The notes: generated by a model from the sequence alone, not told the origin. 12,798 nt of DNA from Actinomycetes bacterium (GCA_009785855.1 WQUG01000045.1:1-12798), one strand, 5' to 3'; positions 4,877 through 12,798 are shown, counted from the first letter of the stretch. Program-made: numbers and translations.

Positions 4877-6231
4877 TGTTCAGCAAGCTGCTCATCGCGA
4901 ACCGTGGCGAGGTCGCCCTGCGCGTCCTGCGCAGCGCGCGTGAGCTGGGTATCGCGACGGTCGCCGTCTACAGCACGGCCGACGCCGAGGGCCTCTGGGT
5001 GAAACTGGCCGACGAGGCCGTCTGTATCGGGCCGGCGCCTTCGACCCAGAGCTACCTGAACCAAAGCGCGATCATCGCGGCGGCGAAGGGCACCGGCGCT
5101 GAGGCCATCCACCCCGGCTACGGCTTTCTGGCAGAGAACGCCGCGTTCTCTGACCTCTGCGCTGCCGAAGGCATCAAGTTCATCGGACCGACAGGCGCGG
5201 CGATTCTGACGATGGGCAACAAGTCCGCCGCGCGCCTGGCCGCTGTCCGAGCGGGACTTCCGGTCGTGCCGGGCAGTGACGGCGCGGTCGAGTCCGCTGC
5301 CGACGCCGCTCGTTTCGCGGAGGCGGCCGGCTACCCCGTGCTCATCAAGGCGAGCGCCGGCGGGGGCGGCAAGGGCATGCGCCGGGTCGACGACCCGGCA
5401 GAGATGGCCAGTCAGTTCGCCGCGGCCAAGGCTGAGGCGGCGGCAGCCTTTGGCGATGACACGGTCTACCTTGAGAAGCTCCTCGAGCACGCCAAGCACA
5501 TCGAGTTCCAGATCATCTGCGACGCGCACGGCGGCGGCGTCTCGCTCTTCGAGCGTGACTGTTCGACCCAGCGCCGTCATCAGAAGCTCATCGAGGAGGC
5601 GCCGAGCTCGGTGCTGACGCCGGCCGAGCGCGAAGAGATGGGCGCGGCCGCCCTGCGTCTGGCCGCCGCGGTCGACTACGAGGGCGCCGGCACCGTCGAG
5701 TTCCTCTACGCGGGACCCGGGCAGTACTACTTCATGGAGATGAACACGCGCGTGCAGGTCGAGCATCCGGTCACTGAGGCGATCTGTGGGCTCGACATCG
5801 TCGCTGAGCAGATCCGGGTCGCAGCCGGACTGCCCCTGTCGGTGACTCAGGCCGAGCTGGGCCAGCCGCGCGGTCATGCCTTCGAGTTCCGCATCAACGC
5901 CGAGGATCCCCGCGCGGACTTCCGTCCCAGCCCCGGGACGATCACCCGCTATGTGGTGCCGGGCGGTTACGGGGTGCGCGTCGACACGGCGCTGACCCAG
6001 GGGGCCCAGATCCCGCCCTACTATGACAGCATGGTCGCCAAGCTGATCTGCTTCGGCTTGAGCCGTGCAGAGGCTCTGGCGCGCGGACGGCGCGCGCTGG
6101 AAGAGTTCATCATCGAAGGGGTCGAGACCACGATACCCTTCCATGTCAAGATGCTGCAGCAGCCTGCCTTCATCGACGGATCGGTCACGACCGACTACGT
6201 CGAGGAGCAGGCCGGAGATTGGAGTCTGTGA
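4876..6231 (+). CDS. accC: Biotin carboxylase AccC
   Basis: This enzyme carboxylates the biotin of the carrier protein using ATP and bicarbonate. Its 451 residues match the family length, and the motifs sit at nearly the E. coli AccC positions: MFSKLLIANRGE at the N-terminus, HPGYGFLAEN (79-88), MGNKSAAR (K116), the glycine-rich ATP loop GGGGKGMR (162-169), the E275 and E288 metal ligands (FMEMNTRVQVEHP) and catalytic R292. Start chosen at ATG 4876, overlapping the previous stop as TGATG, which indicates translational coupling; the GTG one codon upstream is possible. Its partners are the biotin carrier fused to the preceding protein and possibly acetyl-CoA carboxylase subunits encoded elsewhere, so it may be shared between pyruvate and acetyl-CoA carboxylation. 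Confidence 0.95.
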   Translation: MFSKLLIANRGEVALRVLRSARELGIATVAVYSTADAEGLWVKLADEAVCIGPAPSTQSYLNQSAIIAAAKGTGAEAIHPGYGFLAENAAFSDLCAAEGIKFIGPTGAAILTMGNKSAARLAAVRAGLPVVPGSDGAVESAADAARFAEAAGYPVLIKASAGGGGKGMRRVDDPAEMASQFAAAKAEAAAAFGDDTVYLEKLLEHAKHIEFQIICDAHGGGVSLFERDCSTQRRHQKLIEEAPSSVLTPAEREEMGAAALRLAAAVDYEGAGTVEFLYAGPGQYYFMEMNTRVQVEHPVTEAICGLDIVAEQIRVAAGLPLSVTQAELGQPRGHAFEFRINAEDPRADFRPSPGTITRYVVPGGYGVRVDTALTQGAQIPPYYDSMVAKLICFGLSRAEALARGRRALEEFIIEGVETTIPFHVKMLQQPAFIDGSVTTDYVEEQAGDWSL

Positions 6232-6557
6232 TGGCAGATAACCTGGTGTTCGAGGGGCTGAGCATCGCTCCGGGCGTGCTCGATACGATGGTGCGCCTGG
6301 CAGTCGAGCAGGTCAAGGGAGTGGCGGGACTGGGCGTCGGCGTTCGCAAGACGGCGCTGGCCCGCGCGGTCATGATCGAGGCCGATGAGGAGGGAAGGCT
6401 GGCGGTCGCCGTCCACGTCCAGGCCTGGCTGGGCGAGCAGCTGCGCGATCTGGGCCTTGAGATCCAGGCAGCCATCGCCGATGCCCTGAAAAGCCAGCTG
6501 GGCGTGGTCGCAGAGCGCATCGACGTCTACATCGACGGGCTCGCGATCCCCGCATAG
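6231..6557 (+). CDS. Asp23/Gls24 family envelope stress protein
   Basis: This 108-residue protein has the Asp23 pattern: an opening GLSIAPGVLDTMVRLAVEQVKGVAGLG, a central charged strand region (AVMIEADEEGRLAVAVHVQ) and a final helix with VDVYIDG-like ending (RIDVYIDGLAI). Family members are small, abundant and soluble, and some localise to the membrane through a partner; exact roles are mostly unknown. A gene of this family between accC and nusB is a common arrangement in Gram-positive bacteria. ATG 6231 overlaps the accC stop (TGATG), with GGAG at 6221-6224 six bases upstream; the TTG at 6219 is less likely. Confidence 0.85.
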   Translation: MADNLVFEGLSIAPGVLDTMVRLAVEQVKGVAGLGVGVRKTALARAVMIEADEEGRLAVAVHVQAWLGEQLRDLGLEIQAAIADALKSQLGVVAERIDVYIDGLAIPA

Positions 6558-6579
6558 TCACGGACGCACTCCCTTCACT

Positions 6580-7110
6580 ATGTCAGCCGACCAGTCTCAG
6601 TATGGCGCGCTCAGCTACCGTCATGCGCGAACCCGCTCGCGGGTCTTCGCCCTGCGCCTGCTCTATCAGGAGGAGATGACCGGCGCGCGCCTTGAAGGCA
6701 TCCTTGCGCAACACAGCTCCCGCCTGTCCGTCGATCGTCTGCAGGAGTGCCTGTCTGACTGTGAGGCGCGTGACGGATGCGAGCTCTACGCCTTCTTCAC
6801 GCTCTTCGACCGCGAGCCGGACAGCTACGCGCTGGCCCTGGTCTCTGGCGTCGAGGAGCACCAGCGTGAGATCGATCGCCTGATCCGCGACGCCAGCGAG
6901 CACTGGGCGGTCTCGCGGATGCCGGTGGTCGATCGCTGCATTCTGCGCCTGGCGGTCTTCGAGATATGCTTTTCTCCCGACCTGCCCGCGCAGGTCTCGA
7001 TCAACGAGGCGGTGCAGCTGGCCAAGGAGTACGGCGGGCAGGACTCACCGAAGTTCGTCAACGGTTTGTTAGGCAAGATCGCGCGCGGTCTTGACGAGCC
7101 CGTACAATAG
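6580..7110 (+). CDS. nusB: Transcription antitermination factor NusB
   Basis: NusB binds NusE (S10) and boxA RNA to support antitermination, mainly of rRNA operons. The 176-residue protein is all helical, with the opening RTRSRVFALRLLYQEEM, then YALALVSGVEEHQREIDRLI, the SRMPVVDRCILRLAVFEI helix and the C-terminal signature SINEAVQLAKEYGGQDSPKFVNGLLGKIAR. It is somewhat longer than the ~140-residue E. coli protein because of an N-terminal extension and a longer segment between helices (about residues 45-80). No clear Shine-Dalgarno sequence precedes ATG 6580, so an internal start near the RTRSR segment cannot be excluded. It lies 22 bp after the Asp23 gene. Confidence 0.93.
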   Translation: MSADQSQYGALSYRHARTRSRVFALRLLYQEEMTGARLEGILAQHSSRLSVDRLQECLSDCEARDGCELYAFFTLFDREPDSYALALVSGVEEHQREIDRLIRDASEHWAVSRMPVVDRCILRLAVFEICFSPDLPAQVSINEAVQLAKEYGGQDSPKFVNGLLGKIARGLDEPVQ

Positions 7111-7145
7111 AAGACACGACGCCCAAGGTAAGGAGTACTGACACG

Positions 7146-7430
7146 ATGACCGATGTGACGACGACAGAAGCTGAGACCCTGCCCGAGCCCGAGAACTACT
7201 CGCAGGCCAAGGAGCGCCTCGACGAGATCGTCAGGCAGGTCCGCGGGAAGGACGTGTCGCTGGAGCGCAGTCTCGACCTGCTGGAGGAGGGCGTCAAGCT
7301 CGCCAACCAGTGCACGGACCTGATCGACCAGACGCGCTGGGAGGAAGCCGCGGAGGAAGCCGCGGGGGACGCCGCGGGGGACGCCGCGCCCGCAGACGCG
7401 CCCGTCGATAGCGAGCCGCAGGAGGCCTGA
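7146..7430 (+). CDS. xseB: Exodeoxyribonuclease VII small subunit
   Basis: Residues about 17-63 (NYSQAKERLDEIVRQVRGKDVSLERSLDLLEEGVKLANQCTDLID) are the coiled-coil core of XseB, which binds XseA to form exonuclease VII and degrade single-stranded DNA. The remainder, residues 66-94, is an acidic Ala-rich tail built on the tandem 4-residue units EEAA, EEAA, GDAA, GDAA (12-bp repeats at 7341-7388). The family often ends shortly after the core, so this tail is unusual. AAGGAG at about 7129-7134 lies upstream of ATG 7146 at a rather long spacing. The large-subunit gene xseA, usually adjacent, is absent from this window. Confidence 0.88.
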   Translation: MTDVTTTEAETLPEPENYSQAKERLDEIVRQVRGKDVSLERSLDLLEEGVKLANQCTDLIDQTRWEEAAEEAAGDAAGDAAPADAPVDSEPQEA

Positions 7431-9475
7431 TGCCTGAGACCCCGCGTATTCTTGATACCGTCGACTGCCCGGCGGACCTCAAAGGTCTCGACGAGGCAGA
7501 GCTCGCCACGCTCGCGGCCGAGATCCGCAGCCAGCTCGTGGCGACGACGTCTGCGACCGGCGGACATCTGGCGCCGAACCTCGGCGTCGTCGAGCTGACG
7601 CTCGGGATCTATCGCGCGCTGGACGCTCCTCCCGACATGGTGGTCTTCGACGTGGGGCACCAGGCTTATGTCCACAAGCTCCTGACCGGGCGGCGCGACG
7701 ACTTCGACACGCTGCGCACCTACGGGGGCATCTCGGGCTTTCCCAAGCGCTCGGAATCGCCCTTCGACCTCTACGGCTCCGGGCACGCGAGCGACTCGCT
7801 CTCGATCGCTTTGGGCTATGCGCTTGCGCGTGACGCGCGCGGCGGCGACGAGACGGTGCTCGCCGTCATCGGGGACGGCTCGATGACCGGCGGGATGGCC
7901 TGGGAAGCGCTCAACCAGATCGGCCAGTGTCAGACCCGGCTGGTCATCGTGCTCAACGACAACGAGATGAGCATCTCGCGCAACGAGAGCGCCTTCGAGG
8001 CCTCATTGGGGCGCGCGCGCATGGACCCCCGCTACTGGGGGACGCGCGAGAAGATCCAGCGCCAGCTCGCCGGCCCGAAGGTGGGGCGGGGACTCGTGCG
8101 CCTGGGGACGCGCGTCAAGGACTCCTTCAAGCATCTGCTCGTGCCGGGCACGATCTTCGAGGAGCTCGGCATCGTGAGCGTCGGTCCGCTCGACGGCCAT
8201 GACATCGGCCTGGTCGAGACCGCCGTCAAGGCGGCGCGCGAGATGGACGGCCCCGTGCTCATCCACGCGGTCACGCACAAGGGCCGGGGTTTCGAGCCCG
8301 CCGAGGCCGACCAGGCGCGCTTCCACGGCATCGGCTGCTTCGATCCTGATACGGGGGAGTGCTCCCAACCGGCCGACGGAGCGCCGCCTACCTATACGTC
8401 GGTGTTCTCACAGGCTCTGATCGCTGAGGCGGCGGCGAACCCGGATATCTACGCGATCACGGCCGCCATGCCGGCCGGCACGGGCCTTGACAAGTTCCAG
8501 CAGGCCTTTCCCGAGCGCTTCATCGACGTCGGCATCGCGGAGGGCCACGCCGTGGGCCTGGCTGCCGGCCTGGCCTTTGGCGGCAAGCTGCCGGTCTTCG
8601 CGGTGTACTCGACGTTCCTGCAGCGCGGCTATGACCAGCTGATCGGCGACGTCGCCCTGCAGGGGGCGCACGTGGTCTTCGCTCTGGACCGCGCGGGCTT
8701 CGTCGGTGATGACGGGCCGACCCATGCCGGCCTCTACGATCTGACGTATCTGAGAAGTGTGCCGACGATGAGGATACTGGCGCCCAGCGACGAGGCGGAG
8801 CTGGTCAGCGCCCTGCACACGGCCCTTGAGCTCGACGGTCCGGTGGCACTGCGCTATCCTCGCGGCTCTGCGGAAGGCGTCGCGCTGCCACAGAGCCCTG
8901 AGACCTGGGAGATCGGCCGCGCGCGCCGCATCGATGTAGCAGCCATGAAGGACACGGGGAGGCTCGACGGGTCGAGCACCCCCCTGTCCTCTGCCCCCTC
9001 AAAGGGGAATCCAGATGCTGCCATGAAGGGCACAGGGAGGCTCGACGGGTCGAACCTCCCTGTGCCCACCGACTCGCAGTCAAGCACGACGGTAGCATTG
9101 CTGGCGGTCGGGCATATGGTCGGGCGGGCGCGCAAGGTCGCCGAACTTCTGGTGGCGCGCGGCATCGAGGCCAGCCTCTGGGACATGCGCTGGGTCAAGC
9201 CGATCGACGAGGAGCTCATCGCGGCTGAGGCCCGGGCCGGCAAGCTGCTCGTGACCCTTGAGGAGAACACGATCCGCGGTGGCTTCGGCTCAGCGGTCGC
9301 CGAGTTCCTGAGCGCGGCCGGGCTCACGGCCCCGCTCCTGCAGATCGCGGTACCCGATGAGTTCTCCGTTCAGGGGCCGATCGACACCCTGCTCGACGAG
9401 GCGGGTCTTGCGCCGCAGCATATCGTCGAGCGCATCACCGAGCGGCTGGAACATAGTGACCAGGGCGCGCGTTGA
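7430..9475 (+). CDS. dxs: 1-deoxy-D-xylulose-5-phosphate synthase with a linker insertion
   Basis: Dxs condenses pyruvate and glyceraldehyde 3-phosphate, the first step of the MEP isoprenoid pathway, using thiamine diphosphate. Seen: TGGHLAPNLGVVELT (H46), DVGHQAYVHKLLTGR (H77), the TPP-binding GDGSMTGG (148-155) with its Asn about 30 residues on (NDNEMSI), the catalytic glutamate in DVGIAEGHAVG (E371), and DRAGFVGDDGPTHAG. The glutamate motif reads AEGHAVG where E. coli has AEQHAVT. The protein has 681 residues against the usual ~620-640; the excess is explained by residues about 504-547, two copies of AAMKxTGRLDGS encoded by palindromic repeats in the linker between the pyrimidine and C-terminal domains, away from the active site. 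ATG 7430 overlaps the xseB stop (TGATG), with AGGAGG four bases upstream. Confidence 0.96.
   Translation: MPETPRILDTVDCPADLKGLDEAELATLAAEIRSQLVATTSATGGHLAPNLGVVELTLGIYRALDAPPDMVVFDVGHQAYVHKLLTGRRDDFDTLRTYGGISGFPKRSESPFDLYGSGHASDSLSIALGYALARDARGGDETVLAVIGDGSMTGGMAWEALNQIGQCQTRLVIVLNDNEMSISRNESAFEASLGRARMDPRYWGTREKIQRQLAGPKVGRGLVRLGTRVKDSFKHLLVPGTIFEELGIVSVGPLDGHDIGLVETAVKAAREMDGPVLIHAVTHKGRGFEPAEADQARFHGIGCFDPDTGECSQPADGAPPTYTSVFSQALIAEAAANPDIYAITAAMPAGTGLDKFQQAFPERFIDVGIAEGHAVGLAAGLAFGGKLPVFAVYSTFLQRGYDQLIGDVALQGAHVVFALDRAGFVGDDGPTHAGLYDLTYLRSVPTMRILAPSDEAELVSALHTALELDGPVALRYPRGSAEGVALPQSPETWEIGRARRIDVAAMKDTGRLDGSSTPLSSAPSKGNPDAAMKGTGRLDGSNLPVPTDSQSSTTVALLAVGHMVGRARKVAELLVARGIEASLWDMRWVKPIDEELIAAEARAGKLLVTLEENTIRGGFGSAVAEFLSAAGLTAPLLQIAVPDEFSVQGPIDTLLDEAGLAPQHIVERITERLEHSDQGAR
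8941..9067. repeat. Pair of in-frame palindromic repeats inside dxs
   Basis: Two similar units lie 78 bp (26 codons) apart. Each has 19-bp arms around a GG centre: 8950-8968 with 8971-8989 (16 of 19 pairs) and 9028-9046 with 9049-9067 (18 of 19 pairs). The core GGCTCGACGGGTCGA is shared. Differences between copies mostly keep the arms able to pair. A small CCCCT/AGGGG hairpin (8995-8999 with 9003-9007) lies between. This resembles palindromic elements that insert in frame into genes, such as those known in Rickettsia. Confidence 0.8.
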
Positions 9476-10271
9476 CGATCTGCTGGTAGCTGCCGGGCTC
9501 TATCCTGACCACGCGGCTGCGCAGCGTGCCGTGCTTGCCGGCGAGGTCCGGCTCGCAGATGCGCAGAGCACCCTCCTCGACAAGCCCGGTCAGTCGATCG
9601 ACGCGGACAGCAGCTTCGCGTGTCGGGCGCGCCGGCGCTTCGTGAGCCGGGGCGGCGAGAAGCTGGCCGGGGCGCTCGCGGACTTCGACTACCCGGTCGC
9701 CGGCAAGCGCTGCATCGACGTCGGCGCATCGACGGGCGGCTTCACCGACTGCCTCCTGCAGGCAGGCGCCGCAAGCGTGGTCGCCGTTGACGTGGCCTAC
9801 GGCATCATCGACTGGAAGCTCAGAGGAGACCCGCGCGTCACCGTCGTCGAGCGCTGCAACATCCGCACCGCTGATATCAACGCCCTGGGCGCTCCCTTCG
9901 ATCTGCTGGTCGCCGACCTCAGTTTCATCTCGCTTGCGACGGTGTATCCCGCCCTGCAACGCTGCACCCAGCCCCGCGGCGATATGCTCCTGCTCGTCAA
10001 ACCGCAGTTCGAGGCGCCGCGCGCGAAGGTCGGCACAGGTGGCGTCGTGACAGAGGCGCAGACGCAGCTCAGCGTGCTCGAGCGCCTCGAAGAGATCGTC
10101 ACGCAGTCCGGCGCGGTCGTGCGGGGCTGGACTCACTCGCCGCTGAAGGGCGCGAAGGGCAACATCGAGTTCTGGCTCCACGTCGGCGCCGCCGGCGAGC
10201 GTTCGGCGTGCGATAATAGGGACGACACGACGCGCTCGGTCGTCGAGCGCGCCCATGAGAGGCTGGACTGA
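9456..10271 (+). CDS. tlyA: TlyA family rRNA 2'-O-methyltransferase
   Basis: TlyA methylates 16S and 23S rRNA cytidines at the 2'-OH in known cases and influences capreomycin sensitivity; some homologues are also called haemolysins. An S4-like RNA-binding domain (residues about 1-60, RVDDLLVAAGLY to VRLADAQ) is followed by an FtsJ-type methyltransferase with SRGGEKL (K69), the SAM loop DVGASTGGFTDCLL (88-101), VADLSFISL (D154), LVKPQFE (K182) and GNIEFWL (E238). K69-D154-K182-E238 fits the K-D-K-E tetrad. Start chosen at GTG 9456, giving 271 residues, close to the family length; it overlaps dxs by 20 bp, and the frame is open further upstream only as a shadow of dxs. The ~30-residue tail after the last strand is charged and poorly conserved-looking. 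Confidence 0.92.
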   Translation: MTRARVDDLLVAAGLYPDHAAAQRAVLAGEVRLADAQSTLLDKPGQSIDADSSFACRARRRFVSRGGEKLAGALADFDYPVAGKRCIDVGASTGGFTDCLLQAGAASVVAVDVAYGIIDWKLRGDPRVTVVERCNIRTADINALGAPFDLLVADLSFISLATVYPALQRCTQPRGDMLLLVKPQFEAPRAKVGTGGVVTEAQTQLSVLERLEEIVTQSGAVVRGWTHSPLKGAKGNIEFWLHVGAAGERSACDNRDDTTRSVVERAHERLD

Positions 10272-10275
10272 AGCG

Positions 10276-11088
10276 ATGCGACATATCTTCGTCATGATCA
10301 ACGAGAACCTGAGCGAGGCGGTCGCTGCCGCCGCGGAGCTGCGCGAGTGGAGCGCGGCCCACGACGTCGAGATCAGCGAGACGCTTCCGGCGCCCTGTGA
10401 CCCGGATCTCATCGTGGCGCTCGGGGGCGACGGTACGCTCCTGCGCGCGGTGCATGCGGCCTGCTCGCTGACGCCGCCGGTGCTCTCGATCAAGTTCGGC
10501 CGCCTGGGCTTTCTGTCCGGCGCCGGCGCCTCGCGTCTGATCGAGGCGGTCTCTGCCGCGCTTGACGGCAGCGCCCGGATCGAGGAGCACGCGGTCCTGG
10601 AAGGACGCGCGCTATCAGGAAACGACGAGATCGCGCGCCTCTTCGCGGTCAACGAGCTCGTCCTGCGCTCGGCCACCGCGCACATGTTGACCACCCGACT
10701 CATCATCAACGGCCACGTCTTCTCCGAGGTCTCAGGCGACGGGCTCATCATCGCGACGGCCACCGGATCGACGGCCTATGCGCTCTCCGTCGGCGGTCCG
10801 GTGCTCTCGCCGGGCTTCGACGGGCTCGAAGTCGTGCCGCTGGCCCCCCACACGCTGATCAGACGCGCGGTCGTCACCGCCGCCCGCGACCGGCTGCGCA
10901 TCGAACTGCCCGACCCCACGCGCGCAGATGCCGCCCTGCTCTGCGACGGGCAGAACATCCCGACCTCCGCGCCGGTGACCGCCGTCGAGGTCAAGGTCGC
11001 CGCAGAGCGCCTGCGCCTGGTCAAGCTTGAGGCGCATAACAGCTACGAGGTCGTGGCCCGGAAGTTCTTCGGGCAGAGCAACGAGTGA
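10276..11088 (+). CDS. nadK: NAD kinase
   Basis: NadK phosphorylates NAD to NADP in the cytosol. The 270-residue protein has the substrate loop ALGGDGTLLRA (GGDGT at 50-54), FGRLGFL (74-80), the AVNELVL motif (N126, E127) and the glycine-rich DGLIIATATGSTAYALSVGGP (155-175). The strand before GRLGFL reads SIKFGRLGFL where many homologues have an asparagine before the aromatic or aliphatic residue (GIN-x-GRLGFL). Start chosen at ATG 10276, five bases after the tlyA stop, because homology starts at MRHIFVMINEN; ATG 10255 inside tlyA is an alternative. tlyA-nadK-recN is a widespread gene order in Gram-positive bacteria. Confidence 0.94.
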   Translation: MRHIFVMINENLSEAVAAAAELREWSAAHDVEISETLPAPCDPDLIVALGGDGTLLRAVHAACSLTPPVLSIKFGRLGFLSGAGASRLIEAVSAALDGSARIEEHAVLEGRALSGNDEIARLFAVNELVLRSATAHMLTTRLIINGHVFSEVSGDGLIIATATGSTAYALSVGGPVLSPGFDGLEVVPLAPHTLIRRAVVTAARDRLRIELPDPTRADAALLCDGQNIPTSAPVTAVEVKVAAERLRLVKLEAHNSYEVVARKFFGQSNE

Positions 11089-12689
11089 TGCTCGAGGAAC
11101 TCCACATCCGCGACCTTGCCCTGATCGAGGAGGCCTGGCTGCCCTTCGAGGCCGGGCTCACGGTGCTGAGCGGCGAGACCGGCGCGGGCAAGACGATGCT
11201 GATAAACGCTCTGCAGCTGGTCATGGGCGGACGCGGCGACGCGCAGATGATACGCCCCGGCGCGGCGAGCCTGCAGGTCGAGGCGCAGTTCTCTGGCGAG
11301 CTCGTGGCCTCGCGCACGCTGGCGGTCTCCGGGCGCAACCGCTGCCTGCTCGAGGGGAGCTTGAGCACGGTGGGCGCGCTCGCAGAGAGGATCGGGCCCT
11401 GTGTCGACCTGCACGGGCAACACGACCACCAGGAGCTCCTGCATCCCGCCAACCACCTGAGCTATCTTGACCGCAGCGCCGCCGAGTCGATCGCGCCGCT
11501 GCTTGAGGACTACCGCAGCGCGCGCGCCACCTGGCAGGCAGCGCGCGACGCGGCCGAGGCGCTTTCCGCCCAGCTCACGCAGAGCGCCGAGCAGCTGGAG
11601 GCCGGGCGCATCGCGCTGGCCGAGATACAGCGCGTCGACCCCCAACCGGCAGAGGACGAGGATATCCGCGCGAGCCTGCCGGCGCTTGAGAACGCAGAGG
11701 AACTCGCCGAACTGACACAGCTTGCCTACGACGCGCTCAATGCGGAAGGCGCCGTGCTCGACACACTCGCCCGCGCGCGTGAGGCCCTGGACCAGGCCCG
11801 TCGCTTCGACCCGGCGCTCAGCGAGCAGCAAGCTCAGATCGAGGAAGCCACGATCCTGCTTTCAGACGTCGCCGACAGCCTGCGCGACGCGCTGGCCCAC
11901 ATCGAGCACGACCCACTGGCCCTGCAGGCGCGCCTCGACCGCCTCGCCGAGCTCGACGGGCTCGCGAAGCGCTTCGGACCCACGCTCACGCAGGTCTTCG
12001 CCCTGCGCGAGCGTCTGGCCGCCACCGCCGCTGTGACCGAGAACGGCCAGGAGGCGCAAGAAGCCGCCCAGGCGGCGCTCACGCAGGCGCGCGCGAGCCT
12101 CGAGGAAGCGGCCCGCGCCCTGGCAGACGAGCGCCGGCGACAGGCCGCGCTCTTCTGCAGGCGCCTCGCAGAGGCCGCGGCCCCGCTGCAGCTCGGCTCC
12201 GTGCGCTTCGACTTCGCGCTGGCGGATCTGCCCTTCGAGCAGTGGACCGCCCGGGGTCCCCAGCGCCTCGAGATCCTCTACGCTCCGACGCCGGAATCCG
12301 AGCTCAGGCCCCTGGCCAGGATCGCCTCAGGCGGCGAGATCAGCCGCGTGATGCTCGCGCTGCAGACGGTGCTCGGCGCCCAGACACAGGCCAGGACGCT
12401 GATCTTCGACGAGATCGACGCTGGCATCGGCGGCGCGGTGGCCACGGCCATCGGGCGGGCGCTCAAGGAGCTTTCGCGCCACCACCAGGTCATCGTCGTC
12501 ACGCACCTCGCGCAGGTCGCGGCCTTTGGCGACGCGCACTTCGTGGTCCGCAAGCAGGAGAGTGCGACCACGGTCACGCCGGTCACCGGGCAGCACCGCA
12601 CCGAAGAGATCGCGCGCATGCTCGCCGGCGAGGTCAGCGAGGCCGCGCTTGCCCATGCCGCCGAAGTCCTTGCCAGCGCCGGTTCGTGA
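11088..12689 (+). CDS. recN: DNA repair protein RecN
   Basis: RecN is an SMC-like ATPase acting early in double-strand break repair. The 533-residue protein has Walker A GETGAGKT (29-36), the DLHGQHDHQELL stretch before the coiled coil, a long Ala/Glu/Gln/Leu-rich coiled-coil region (about 135-365), the ABC signature ASGGEISR (413-420) and Walker B TLIFDEIDAGIGG (D441, E442), followed by VIVVTHLAQVAAFGDAH. It is slightly shorter than many RecN proteins (550-570), apparently within the coiled coil. ATG 11088 overlaps the nadK stop as TGATG, implying coupling. No SOS box can be judged since the gene has no own upstream region. It is the last gene of the string. Confidence 0.95.
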   Translation: MLEELHIRDLALIEEAWLPFEAGLTVLSGETGAGKTMLINALQLVMGGRGDAQMIRPGAASLQVEAQFSGELVASRTLAVSGRNRCLLEGSLSTVGALAERIGPCVDLHGQHDHQELLHPANHLSYLDRSAAESIAPLLEDYRSARATWQAARDAAEALSAQLTQSAEQLEAGRIALAEIQRVDPQPAEDEDIRASLPALENAEELAELTQLAYDALNAEGAVLDTLARAREALDQARRFDPALSEQQAQIEEATILLSDVADSLRDALAHIEHDPLALQARLDRLAELDGLAKRFGPTLTQVFALRERLAATAAVTENGQEAQEAAQAALTQARASLEEAARALADERRRQAALFCRRLAEAAAPLQLGSVRFDFALADLPFEQWTARGPQRLEILYAPTPESELRPLARIASGGEISRVMLALQTVLGAQTQARTLIFDEIDAGIGGAVATAIGRALKELSRHHQVIVVTHLAQVAAFGDAHFVVRKQESATTVTPVTGQHRTEEIARMLAGEVSEAALAHAAEVLASAGS

Positions 12690-12798
12690 AAGGACCCACC
12701 TCGGGGTTCAGATTGGTAAAATAATATGCTTTCATCTCAACACCAACAGAAAAATAGTTATTTCGATACGCTATTGATGCTGGGGGGCAATTACTATT
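12690..12798. other. AT-rich sequence after recN
   Basis: Base composition drops sharply after the recN stop, with stretches such as TAAAATAATATG and AAAAATAGTTATTT. Several -10-like words occur, but no -35/-10 pair, terminator hairpin or gene could be supported in the 109 bases visible. It may be a promoter region or the edge of another accessory segment. Confidence 0.4.

Noticed and set aside
4861..6144. Long minus-strand open frame (427 codons) opposite accC
   Set aside because: Same reason: the sense strand encodes AccC with all catalytic motifs, and the antisense frame only mirrors its codon bias.
7091..7108. TTGACG and TACAAT as a promoter before xseB
   Set aside because: The hexamers are only six bases apart and lie inside the end of nusB; spacing rules out a normal promoter.
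9435..10763. Long minus-strand open frame (442 codons) opposite tlyA and nadK
   Set aside because: It spans two well-supported genes on the opposite strand and shows no motif of its own.

Overview
The window looks like a chromosomal segment of a high-GC anaerobic actinobacterium, most likely of class Coriobacteriia. This rests on strongly GC-biased codon use in the right three quarters and on the gene order biotin-carrier fusion / accC / Asp23 / nusB / xseB / dxs / tlyA / nadK / recN. The genus cannot be fixed from sequence alone.

The left part (about 1-2980) is an accessory, repeat-rich patch. It starts with the 3' part of an AbiEi-type (type IV toxin-antitoxin) antitoxin gene with no AbiEii toxin gene after it. 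In the toxin's expected place (about 695-836) lies a compactly foldable sequence that resembles the 5' end of a group II intron. On the minus strand there is one complete gene for an AbiEi-like/DUF559 (PD-(D/E)XK nuclease-fold) protein (1342-2388). A 41-codon stump of a paralogue (834-959) shares its promoter and about 200 bp of upstream DNA. Both copies carry a 126-127 bp element bounded by ~20 bp inverted repeats, and both have a -10 box placed so that transcription should begin on the A of the ATG (leaderless). Other repeats here are a 22-bp-period dyad array, a 27-bp in-frame tandem repeat, a 49-bp-period repeat, and a 52-bp near-perfect palindrome with 32-bp tandem repeats and a G-rich tract.

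The right part (2990-12689) is one dense plus-strand gene string, very probably an operon or two coupled operons, with repeated TGATG stop/start overlaps. It encodes a carboxyltransferase domain fused to a full AccB-type biotin carrier, biotin carboxylase AccC, an Asp23/Gls24 protein, NusB, XseB, Dxs, TlyA, NadK and RecN. The first two probably form a biotin carboxylase system (pyruvate carboxylase-like, perhaps also feeding acetyl-CoA carboxylase). The rest are housekeeping genes for antitermination, exonuclease VII, isoprenoid precursors, rRNA methylation, NADP supply and DNA repair.

Two features within the operon are unusual: the carboxyltransferase-AccB fusion with a possible internal start at the AccB junction, and a pair of in-frame palindromic repeats in the linker between Dxs domains. 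After recN, the last ~110 bp switch abruptly to AT-rich sequence without a recognisable gene.
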